Source: Deltaproteobacteria bacterium
GTDB lineage: Bacteria > Desulfobacterota > DSM-4660 > Desulfatiglandales > Desulfatiglandaceae
Reading direction: 5' to 3'
Assembly: GCA_011051075.1 (NCBI GenBank)
Contig: DREN01000347.1
Location: forward strand, 1 to 6,815
Length of the DNA stretch: 6,815 bases
Part shown: positions 1 to 4,879 of the stretch, in pieces
Position numbering within the stretch: position 1 is the first letter of the stretch
Layout of the letters: each line of letters opens with the position of its first letter
Notes under the pieces: model-generated
Databases searched by the model: none
Seen by the model: the letters and a program-made list of their open reading frames with translations, nothing else
Told to the model about the DNA's origin: nothing
Translations under genes and position numbers: made by a program

Positions 1-132
1 AGACTTCCAGATAAAGATTTTGGACTGCGTTATCGGTCGGAATCGTCGACGACGTACTATGGGTACGACTTACTCCGATTCCTCCCTCTGGCCTTGCCAA
101 AATCATTATCTGAAACCCTATATTACAGTCTG
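1..132. other. Left-edge non-coding stretch with a nested inverted repeat
   Basis: No convincing gene is seen downstream of the first toxin stop codon. The stretch contains an inverted repeat, GGAATCG at 39-45 and CGATTCC at 76-82. Between the arms lie a perfect 10-bp palindrome, TCGTCGACGA (43-52), and a small hairpin, CGTAC (53-57) with GTACG (63-67). The nested symmetry suggests a structured repeat or the end of a small element cut by the window edge, but only one copy is present here. A minus-strand frame from ATG at 106 stays open to the window edge (about 35 codons); it has no good ribosome binding site and no recognisable product. Confidence 0.4.
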
Positions 133-537
133 TTATCGTGGGGTTAAATTCCAATTCGCAAGTTTCAGGCCCTCAATCCTCTTGAAATGCCCTATGTTGT
201 TCGTTACGAGGGTTAGATTATAGGCCATGGCGCAGGAGGCTATGATCAGATCAAAGTCATCCAGGCGCGTACCGGTTTTTTCCAATGTCGCCTTCAGGAT
301 TCCAAAGATTTCAGCGGATTCCCTGCCTGCGGGAATAATTTCAAATTCGGTCTCCAACCTCTTTACCTTGGCCAGGTTGCCGGCTACTTTTTCCGTTTTG
401 TGAGCGCCGTAGTACAGCTCCATCAGGGTTATGATACTGATTTTCATCGGATCTTCAATGTGGCGTTGAAGATTCTGCTTTACGGCCTCGTGCCCCTTCA
501 GATTGTAAATAATGGTGTCGGTATCGAGAAGATACAT
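133..537 (-). CDS. vapC: PIN-domain ribonuclease toxin (VapC/FitB family)
   Basis: A 134-residue protein, the usual length for a single PIN domain. In type II toxin-antitoxin systems these Mg-dependent ribonucleases cleave RNA (often tRNA or rRNA) when the antitoxin is lost. The PIN acidic residues are visible: D5 in the N-terminal LLDTD motif, E40 in LMELYYG, D96 in DDFDLIIA, and the C-terminal VTNNIGHF motif (111-118), where N113/N114 replace the fourth acidic residue, a common variant. The C-terminal end, GLKLANWN, is also typical. The ATG shares one base with the antitoxin stop (TGATG), and a moderate AAGGGA site lies five bases upstream, so translation is probably coupled. Family assignment is firm; the RNA target cannot be read from the sequence. 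Confidence 0.9.
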   Translation of the reverse strand: MYLLDTDTIIYNLKGHEAVKQNLQRHIEDPMKISIITLMELYYGAHKTEKVAGNLAKVKRLETEFEIIPAGRESAEIFGILKATLEKTGTRLDDFDLIIASCAMAYNLTLVTNNIGHFKRIEGLKLANWNLTPR

Positions 538-809
538 CAGAATCCCTTCATAAGCTTCTTTGAGCCTCTCCTGGCTTTTTTAAGATCCGCAATAATCTGA
601 TGGGCCTCCCTGGAATCATCCCATGATCCGGAAAGCTCGAGCAGAACCTCGGCCGGAGTCTTTACTTGGTCCATCTGGTTCGTTCTGGCCAAATACGCCC
701 GCACCAGATAAAGAACCTGCTGGCTGACAGACCGGTGCTCTGATGCAGCAAGGGCCTTCAGGTGGGCATAGACGTCATCGTCTATGCCTTTGATCTGTAA
801 ATTTGCCAT
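537..809 (-). CDS. vapB: Ribbon-helix-helix antitoxin (FitA/VapB-like), partner of the PIN toxin at 133-537
   Basis: A 90-residue protein from the ATG at 809. A longer frame opens at 869, but 809 is preferred because GGAGGG lies six bases upstream and the protein then begins MANLQIKGIDDD, the normal first strand of an Arc/FitA-type ribbon-helix-helix. Residues 1-8 form the DNA-contacting strand, about 10-24 (DDVYAHLKALAASEH) helix A, and 26-40 (RSVSQQVLYLVRAYL) helix B. Residues 50-90, ending in a basic KKARRGSKK stretch, are the likely toxin-binding tail. The gene precedes the toxin with a one-base overlap, the standard antitoxin-first order. It probably represses its own promoter at 840-869, where phased ATGA repeats are candidate operator half-sites. 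Confidence 0.88.
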   Translation of the reverse strand: MANLQIKGIDDDVYAHLKALAASEHRSVSQQVLYLVRAYLARTNQMDQVKTPAEVLLELSGSWDDSREAHQIIADLKKARRGSKKLMKGF

Positions 810-815
810 TTTGCG

Positions 816-821
816 CCCTCC
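816..821 (-). promoter_or_regulatory. Ribosome binding site of the first antitoxin
   Basis: GGAGGG on the minus strand, six bases before ATG at 809. It favours this start over upstream in-frame ATGs such as 869, which lies inside the -35 hexamer. Confidence 0.75.
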
Positions 822-830
822 AACGGTGCT

Positions 831-869
831 TTTCATGAAATTGTATGAAGATTGCATGATCAATGTCAA
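831..869 (-). promoter_or_regulatory. Sigma-70-like promoter and candidate operator of the first toxin-antitoxin pair
   Basis: On the minus strand a perfect -35 hexamer TTGACA (864-869) is followed, after 18 bases, by TACAAT (840-845), which matches the -10 consensus at five of six positions. A second TTGACA lies 19 bases further upstream (883-888). The promoter overlaps a perfect 10-bp palindrome, TTTCATGAAA (831-840), and three ATGA motifs starting at plus-strand positions 835, 845 and 856. These fall about one helical turn apart, as expected for ribbon-helix-helix dimers binding one DNA face. The promoter reading is good; the operator reading is inference. Confidence 0.65.
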
Positions 870-1080
870 GTAGAATTAGATCTGTCAAGGGGCAGACCGG
901 GGTTTCTGATCGGGCGGGTCTTATGGGTAATCCTGTTGTTCTTTTGTTCTGAACAATGTCGCAGATGCCGGGGACCACCGGGACCATTTGGACTCCTTAG
1001 GCCGGGCACACTGCGGGGAATCCAGACCACGGGGGTCCGGATTCCCCGGTTTGGAAAACTTATAGGGCAGCGGGATCCTG
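870..1080. other. Intergenic region between the first toxin-antitoxin promoter and the transhydrogenase gene
   Basis: About 210 bp without a supported gene. The left part holds the distal TTGACA copy (883-888). The right part is GC-rich, with the short direct repeat GGGACCA (971-977 and 980-986) and the long hairpin listed separately. Open frames here lack ribosome binding sites and family features. Confidence 0.5.
1014..1048 (-). terminator. Strong hairpin 3' of the transhydrogenase gene (possible terminator)
   Basis: The arms CGGGGAATCC (1014-1023) and GGATTCCCCG (1039-1048) pair perfectly over ten bases. After a single A/C mismatch the stem continues with GACC (1025-1028) against GGTC (1034-1037), closing on a five-base loop. 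It lies 33 bp past the stop codon of the 1081-2361 gene. No run of T follows on the minus strand, so it is not a canonical intrinsic terminator. It could block 3' exonucleases, act as a factor-assisted terminator, or be a dispersed palindromic repeat. Confidence 0.5.
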
Positions 1081-2361
1081 TTACCAGTAACGCATGGCAT
1101 CCGCGAAGATCTCGTTGAGCTCTTCAGGGCCCACCTTTCGAGGGGCGATCTTTATGACCCGGTGCTGAGGGAGTGTCCCCTCGACCAGTTTCGGGATGTC
1201 GTCCACTGTGTAACCAACGCCGTTCAGGCCGTTGGGTATGCCGAGGCGTTTCATAAAACCGATGACCGTATCCGCCAGGATCTCGCCCGCGTCCTCTTCC
1301 TTCAGGCCGGATATATCCGCACCAAGGGCCTGGGCAGCCCTGAGATGTCTGTCCGGACAGCCGGGCGCGGTAAAGCGGAAGGCTGCCGGGGCATTAAGGA
1401 CAACGGCTATGCCGTGGGGAACCATTGCGTGGTTCCGGGGATATCCTTCGGCCCGGAAGTCTCTGACCATGCCCGAGACCGGGTAGGACATGCCGTGGGG
1501 CAGGGTCACGCCTGCATTCCCGAAACCCACGCCCGCAAAGGACGCTGCTAATGCCATCATGCTGCGGGCCTCCACATCATCGGGGTTTTCAACCTCCCTG
1601 ATCAGGAATTTGGCCACCATTCTCATGGCCTCCAGGGCCCAGATGTCGCTGATTGGGTTTGATCCCTGATACGCGGGCCTGATGATCGGGTGTTCGTGCC
1701 GAGGCCGCTTGTTAAAGGGTATTGCCGTGTAGGACTCAACCGCATGTGTGAGCACATCCAGCCCGGTTGCGGCTGCAACCATGGGGGGCAGGGTTGCCGT
1801 GTTTTCCGGATCGATTATCCCCAAAGTGGGCTTAAGCCGGCGATGTGCAATCCCGGTCTTGGCGCGCATCCTTTCCAGATCAAAGATAGCCACGCCGGTA
1901 GTCTCGCTCCCCGTTCCTGCGGTGGTGGGAAGGGCGAATAGGGGTTTGAGCGCGCCGGGTACCGGAAGCCCTTTTCCGATGGGTGGATTCACGTAGTCCA
2001 GAAAATCATCCGGGGGATAGGTGGAGTAGAGGTTAGCCACCTTGGCAGTGTCAATTGTGGAGCCTCCACCCACTGCCACGAAACCGTCAAAGGGCTGTGA
2101 CCGGGCGAAGTCCACGGCCTCCATCATGGAGGCGTCCGTAGGTTCGACCCTGACCCGATCGAACACCTCATGGGCGATGTTCTGTTCCTCAAGGGCCTTT
2201 AAAACCCTGTCCACCACGGGCGTTTTCCTGAGCTCCGGGTCTGTGAGGACCATGACCAGTTTGACGTCCAGCTCCGCCAGATCCATCCCCACTTCCTGTG
2301 AGGCCCCCAGACCAAAGCGAATGTTTGACGCGGCCATTTCAAAAGCGTACTCGTATTCCAT
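1081..2361 (-). CDS. Hydroxyacid-oxoacid transhydrogenase (ADHFE1-type, iron-containing alcohol dehydrogenase superfamily)
   Basis: A 426-residue protein resembling human mitochondrial ADHFE1 nearly end to end. Shared features are the YAFEMAASNIRFG opening, RVEPTDASMMEA (71-82), GGGSTIDT (98-105, nucleotide-binding), PTTAGTGSETTG (145-156) and RPAYQGSNPISDIW (228-241). Family enzymes oxidise 4-hydroxybutyrate to succinic semialdehyde while reducing 2-oxoglutarate to 2-hydroxyglutarate, using a tightly held nicotinamide cofactor. The four metal ligands are predicted as D202, H206 (GLDVLTHAVESY), H289 (LPHGMSYP) and H316 (VPHGIAVV). The 27-residue gap between the last two histidines, against about 14 in FucO-like enzymes, fits the ADHFE1 branch. 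GAGGAGGG lies four bases before the ATG. It appears monocistronic, flanked by toxin-antitoxin pairs. The physiological substrate here may differ. Confidence 0.92.
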   Translation of the reverse strand: MEYEYAFEMAASNIRFGLGASQEVGMDLAELDVKLVMVLTDPELRKTPVVDRVLKALEEQNIAHEVFDRVRVEPTDASMMEAVDFARSQPFDGFVAVGGGSTIDTAKVANLYSTYPPDDFLDYVNPPIGKGLPVPGALKPLFALPTTAGTGSETTGVAIFDLERMRAKTGIAHRRLKPTLGIIDPENTATLPPMVAAATGLDVLTHAVESYTAIPFNKRPRHEHPIIRPAYQGSNPISDIWALEAMRMVAKFLIREVENPDDVEARSMMALAASFAGVGFGNAGVTLPHGMSYPVSGMVRDFRAEGYPRNHAMVPHGIAVVLNAPAAFRFTAPGCPDRHLRAAQALGADISGLKEEDAGEILADTVIGFMKRLGIPNGLNGVGYTVDDIPKLVEGTLPQHRVIKIAPRKVGPEELNEIFADAMRYW

Positions 2362-2365
2362 TTTA

Positions 2366-2373
2366 CCCTCCTC
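2366..2373 (-). promoter_or_regulatory. Ribosome binding site of the transhydrogenase gene
   Basis: GAGGAGGG on the minus strand, four bases before the ATG at 2361: an unusually complete Shine-Dalgarno match that fixes the start and suggests efficient translation. Confidence 0.75.
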
Positions 2374-2463
2374 GTGTGATCAATTTGATTTCAGAGAAAC
2401 CAAGGAGCAGCGATTTTGCCTCCGCCCCAGAGGCCTCTTCCCTGCTTCGTAGCCTGACTCTCT

Positions 2464-2475
2464 TCCATTAATGGA
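2464..2475. repeat. 12-bp perfect palindrome upstream of the transhydrogenase gene
   Basis: TCCATTAATGGA is its own reverse complement. It lies in the only gap that could carry the transhydrogenase promoter, so it may be a regulator half-site pair. A perfect palindrome of this length can also occur by chance. Confidence 0.35.
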
Positions 2476-2661
2476 CCTTAACTACTTTCCTGCTCCAGTG
2501 CACACTTTGTCGGCAGGTTGACCCCTGAACCACCTGCAGCAGATAGAATCATACCCCATATGGTCCAAGTCTGTCCAGCCTGCACTGGCTGTTCAAGATT
2601 GCCGGGTCAACCCTCTGCCGGAAAATCTCTTCAGGGTTGGGCGACAATGCCCATTTAACCC

Positions 2662-3099
2662 TTAATATTTCCCTGCGATAGAAGACAGGACTTCTCCTGA
2701 TTGGAAGAGTCTCAGCCCTCTGATGGAACTGAAATGCGCATCCAGGGTTAAGAGGGAAACATCGTGATGCAGACAGACCTGAGCGATCATGATATCCATT
2801 GGTGGAATGGTAATCCCACTTTTCCGCAGTGAGGCATCTAAATCCCCGGCCGCGTCCCATAGGGTTTCATCAAAGGAGAGACGGGTTACGGCATCAAACA
2901 GCGGAAGAATCTTCTTTCGCTCCGGGGGCCGGAGCCCTCGTTTGATTTCGAATATTACCGGACCGCAGGTAAGTACTCGGTCCTCATTGAGTAACCCCCG
3001 TACAACCGCGACCATGCGGTGTGCCTTGCCTTGAAATACATGGATCCAGACAGAGGTGTCCAGCAAAACAGGATCCGATTCATGTGTCATCTGCCCCAT
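2662..3099 (-). CDS. vapC: PIN-domain ribonuclease toxin (VapC family), second module
   Basis: A 145-residue PIN-domain protein, predicted to be a Mg-dependent ribonuclease toxin. The conserved acidic residues are D14 in VLLDTSVWI, E51 in VIFEIKRG, D102 in IPPMDIMIA and D120 in LLTLDAHF, so all four catalytic positions are present. The start is placed at ATG 3099 because GAGGAG lies seven bases upstream. An ATG nine bases further in (3090) is possible, and the frame also stays open upstream to 3177, but that part lies inside the antitoxin gene. The gene overlaps the antitoxin by 20 bases, implying coupled translation. Its sequence is clearly different from the toxin at 133-537 (DTSVWI against DTDTII opening), so the two modules are not a recent duplication. 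Confidence 0.9.
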   Translation of the reverse strand: MGQMTHESDPVLLDTSVWIHVFQGKAHRMVAVVRGLLNEDRVLTCGPVIFEIKRGLRPPERKKILPLFDAVTRLSFDETLWDAAGDLDASLRKSGITIPPMDIMIAQVCLHHDVSLLTLDAHFSSIRGLRLFQSGEVLSSIAGKY

Positions 3100-3328
3100 T
3101 ACCAAGCTCCTCAAGCCAATTAACGCGGTCCATGTCCGCCCTATTTCCTCCTTGAATAGCCTTTTCATCAACATCAACCGTGCCGAGGAGGGCCGAAAGT
3201 TCTTTCAGCTTTGCCCTCCGGATCTGCTCCTTGACCGCTGATGCAACTGCAGCGGTCTTTGTCTTTGCATGGGAAAGCCTCACTAACTCCGTGAGCAGGC
3301 CTTCATCAAGGGTAACGGTCGTTCTCAT
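3080..3328 (-). CDS. vapB: VapB-type antitoxin, partner of the PIN toxin at 2662-3099
   Basis: An 82-residue protein starting at ATG 3328, with GGAGG five bases upstream. The longer frame from 3379 runs through the promoter and is not preferred. MRTTVTLDEGLL is the classic VapB start: a short strand (1-7) followed by a helix (about 9-20), a turn, and a second helix containing AAVASAVKEQIRRAK (26-40). This is a predicted dimeric ribbon-helix-helix DNA-binding fold. The acidic tail, including VDVDEKA and NWLEELGNGADD, probably wraps the toxin active site. It should neutralise the VapC encoded next to it and, with it, repress the promoter at 3358-3386, where a tandem 12-bp repeat is present. Confidence 0.9.
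   Translation of the reverse strand: MRTTVTLDEGLLTELVRLSHAKTKTAAVASAVKEQIRRAKLKELSALLGTVDVDEKAIQGGNRADMDRVNWLEELGNGADDT
3107..3112 (-). promoter_or_regulatory. Internal ribosome binding site deciding the second toxin start
   Basis: GAGGAG on the minus strand, within the 3' end of the antitoxin gene and seven bases before ATG 3099. It supports that start over ATG 3090, which has only a weaker GGGG nearby. Confidence 0.6.
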
Positions 3329-3333
3329 GGCAA

Positions 3334-3338
3334 CCTCC
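3334..3338 (-). promoter_or_regulatory. Ribosome binding site of the second antitoxin
   Basis: GGAGG on the minus strand, five bases before ATG 3328. It sets the start so that the protein begins with the VapB consensus MRTTVTLD. Confidence 0.75.
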
Positions 3339-3346
3339 ATCACAGT

Positions 3347-3370
3347 TTTTATGATATATTTTGTGATAAA
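3347..3370. repeat. Tandem 12-bp direct repeat in the second toxin-antitoxin promoter (candidate operator)
   Basis: TTTTATGATATA (3347-3358) is followed immediately by TTTTGTGATAAA (3359-3370); ten of twelve positions are identical. The pair covers the predicted -10 region of the vapBC promoter and lies just upstream of the antitoxin ribosome binding site. That is where an autorepressing ribbon-helix-helix antitoxin would be expected to bind. Confidence 0.55.
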
Positions 3371-3386
3371 TAATCCCACAAGTCAA
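3358..3386 (-). promoter_or_regulatory. Putative promoter of the second vapBC pair
   Basis: On the minus strand TTGACT (3381-3386) is a five-of-six -35 match. After 17 bases comes CAAAAT (3358-3363), a four-of-six -10 match in an AT-rich stretch. It lies about 30 bp upstream of the antitoxin start. The -10 is weak, so the exact start point is uncertain. Confidence 0.5.
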
Positions 3387-3448
3387 GAGAATTCAGCGTG
3401 CAGTATAATGGCCTGAGGCTGCTATAAGATAGATCTAACACGGTAAAC

Positions 3449-3473
3449 AAGAAAACTTGACAAGACTTTTCTT
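3449..3473. repeat. AT-rich inverted repeat between the HTH gene and the second vapBC promoter
   Basis: AAGAAAA (3449-3455) and TTTTCTT (3467-3473) are perfect inverted arms separated by 11 bases. The spacer contains a second symmetric element, CTTGACAAG (3456-3464). It lies about 80 bp beyond the stop of the 3551-4342 gene and 60 bp upstream of the vapBC -35. The nested symmetry fits a protein-binding site better than an intrinsic terminator, because the stem is A/T only. Confidence 0.35.
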
Positions 3474-3550
3474 GGGGGAGTGGACTCGCTTTTTTACGGA
3501 GAGATTATAAGCCCGGATTATGCCGGTTATTTTGGTCTTTCAGTTATTTC

Positions 3551-4342
3551 TCAGGCAGCGGCCCTTTCAACGCCACCGAGCAGATACCACGCCTCTTTGA
3601 ACTTTGCGTACTTGCTCTCGCCGGGCCCTGCCTGGGGTGAAAGGGACAGGGTGCACTTGGGCATGGTGCCCCGGGGGATAATATAGTGGGCGCTTTGGCC
3701 GCTGTCGCCACAGATGCAGACAAAAAAATCGCAGTCCAGATGTGGGGTCTTGCTGTAGTTGATCTTGTAATACGCCTTATTCCCCAGCATAACCGGCTTG
3801 GAACTGAATCTCAGGATCACCTTATGCCCGTTGACCAGGACCATCCGGTTAGAGGTTTCAGGGATGGTATGGCAAATACCCAGGGATTTCAGCCTCTCCC
3901 TGAACCTGTTCAGAACCCTTGCCTGCCTGGAGTTCCTGGCCCTCTCAATGATCTGTCTCTTCCTTCTTGCCTCCAGTTTTTTTCTGTGGATACTGGCATA
4001 GGGATAACCGTAGATCTTCTCGTAAACCTGACGGGCATACTCCCTTGTAAAGCCGAAGATCCTGGCCACGTCAGACAAGGAATTGTCGGGATCTTCAATA
4101 AGGGCCTTGAACCTGTCCACAGCGCCCCCGCCATAAATCTCATCGAATCTCCTCGTGAAGGCGTCCGCCTTTTTTGTTCCGCAGAGCCTTCTCAGGTTTG
4201 AGACCAGGCCTTTACTGACCTTGAGTATCTGAGAGATCTCATAATCGTAGAGCTTTTCATCGTACACCTTGCTCTTTATGAATTCGCATAAATCCATGCC
4301 GAACCGCTCTTTGATAAACGTCTGCACCTCTTTCTTGGTCAT
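3551..4342 (-). CDS. Uncharacterised protein with HTH-like N-terminal half and possible nuclease-fold C-terminal half
   Basis: A 263-residue soluble protein that I do not recognise as a named family. Residues about 32-52 (YDYEISQILKVSKGLVSNLRR) read as a helix-turn-helix of the resolvase or terminase-small-subunit kind. Residues 88-111 (SLSDVARIFGFTREYARQVYEK) resemble sigma-70 region 4. Residues 119-152 are a highly basic helix (RKKLEARRKRQ and onward), probably touching nucleic acid. The C-terminal part (about 165-256) alternates strands: VILRFSS, KAYYKINYS, DCDFFVCICGD, HYIIPRG, then KYAKFKEAWYLL. This order recalls PD-(D/E)XK-type proteins related to group I intron endonucleases, but a complete catalytic motif is not evident, so activity is doubtful. 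AAGAGAG precedes the ATG. It reads as a DNA-binding protein, perhaps a regulator or a nuclease. Confidence 0.7.
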   Translation of the reverse strand: MTKKEVQTFIKERFGMDLCEFIKSKVYDEKLYDYEISQILKVSKGLVSNLRRLCGTKKADAFTRRFDEIYGGGAVDRFKALIEDPDNSLSDVARIFGFTREYARQVYEKIYGYPYASIHRKKLEARRKRQIIERARNSRQARVLNRFRERLKSLGICHTIPETSNRMVLVNGHKVILRFSSKPVMLGNKAYYKINYSKTPHLDCDFFVCICGDSGQSAHYIIPRGTMPKCTLSLSPQAGPGESKYAKFKEAWYLLGGVERAAA

Positions 4343-4807
4343 ATCAGCGCTCTCTTCTTGTCAGACCTTTTCGCTTATGGCCCGGTACGCGGGGCCGGGC
4401 TCCCCTTCAATCTGCATGGGCCCGTGACCCCACCCGCCTTAATCAGAGTCTATACCCGCAAAGATCCCGGTTGGGAGCAGATTCATATGCCCTTTGTTTA
4501 AAGAGCCCGTTTCCCGGTTTTCGTTTCATTCTGAGGGTAATTTTTTCCGTATTTTCCTGATACAGGGGCGGCCTGTTGGATTGTTCACACCCCATGCCCG
4601 GGCCATCTTTCAAGGCTTTTTCGGCCCGTCCCGGGAGAAAAGGGGTCGGGTAAACCAGGAGGGTTTTTTCAGGATGACCGAGACGAGGCTCAAGATCAAG
4701 GGATTAAACGGAGGAAAGAAGGGGTCTTTCAGTCGCGCGGTGCTGGGAACCGATCCTGACAAAACCGCTTCCGTTTTTTCCCGGGTAATGATAAATAGCA
4801 GGGATAA

Positions 4808-4823
4808 CCTATGAAACCATAGG
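4808..4823 (+). promoter_or_regulatory. First leader hairpin upstream of the lipoate ligase gene
   Basis: CCTATG (4808-4813) and CATAGG (4818-4823) form a perfect six-base-pair stem with an AAAC tetraloop. It is one of two hairpins in the 75 bp before the ligase start codon. It may be a leader structure, but a stem this short could be chance. Confidence 0.35.
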
Positions 4824-4843
4824 AAGATCGGATCAGACAGAGA

Positions 4844-4860
4844 GCCCTCTGGCCGAGGGC
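4844..4860 (+). promoter_or_regulatory. Second leader hairpin, directly upstream of the lipoate ligase ribosome binding site
   Basis: GCCCTC (4844-4849) and GAGGGC (4855-4860) form a perfect GC-rich stem with a five-base loop, followed by CTTTAA. It ends seven bases before the CGGAG ribosome binding site. It could act as an attenuator or weak terminator, or influence ribosome access. The following U-tract is only three bases, so classical termination is uncertain. Confidence 0.5.
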
Positions 4861-4879
4861 CTTTAACCGGAGCGTTTCC

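Larger units (their letters stand above)
2362..2661. other. Intergenic region upstream of the transhydrogenase gene
   Basis: This 300-bp stretch lies between the second toxin stop and the transhydrogenase start and holds no supported gene. It should contain the transhydrogenase promoter, but no convincing -35/-10 pair is seen. Two perfect palindromes are present: AGAGGCCTCT (2429-2438) and TCCATTAATGGA (2464-2475), the latter about 105 bp upstream of the start codon and a plausible regulator site. Nearer the second toxin, AACCCT and AGGGTT around 2608-2639 form only a weak, wide-looped pairing. Confidence 0.45.
4343..4879. other. Divergent intergenic region between the HTH gene and the lipoate ligase gene
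   Basis: These 537 bp must hold promoters for both divergent genes, but no convincing -35/-10 pair is seen on either strand. A GC-rich hairpin, GCCCGG (4380-4385) with CCGGGC (4395-4400), lies in the leader of the minus-strand HTH gene. The middle part is rich in CCCGGG and T-tracts. A 46-codon frame from ATG 4674 to 4814 on the plus strand has AGGAGGG ten bases upstream but no recognisable product. Two small hairpins at 4808-4860 precede the lipoate ligase gene and are listed separately. The unusual length suggests a long leader or a decayed gene. Confidence 0.5.

Noticed and set aside
1..106. Minus-strand partial frame from ATG 106 running off the left edge
   Set aside because: Only about 35 codons, no strong ribosome binding site and no recognisable product; the nested inverted repeat better explains the sequence.
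1162..1551. Plus-strand open frames opposite the transhydrogenase
   Set aside because: They are explained as antisense frames of a GC-rich conserved gene.
2376..2394. CRP-like site TGTGATCAATTTGATTTCA upstream of the transhydrogenase
   Set aside because: The left half matches TGTGA but the right half does not match TCACA; too weak to call.
2549..2860. 103-codon minus-strand frame overlapping the second toxin's 3' end
   Set aside because: It is out of frame with the PIN domain and carries no family signature.
3404..3409. TATAAT on the plus strand
   Set aside because: There is no -35 at the right distance (AGTCAA there belongs to the minus-strand promoter) and no plus-strand gene follows for 1.4 kb.
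3686..4201. 171-codon plus-strand open frame opposite the HTH gene
   Set aside because: It is fully antisense to the 263-residue protein, has no family features and no clear ribosome binding site.
4494..4673. Upstream extension of the 4674-4814 frame, starting at TTG
   Set aside because: TTG start without a Shine-Dalgarno site, and unusual composition with no recognisable domain; probably non-coding.
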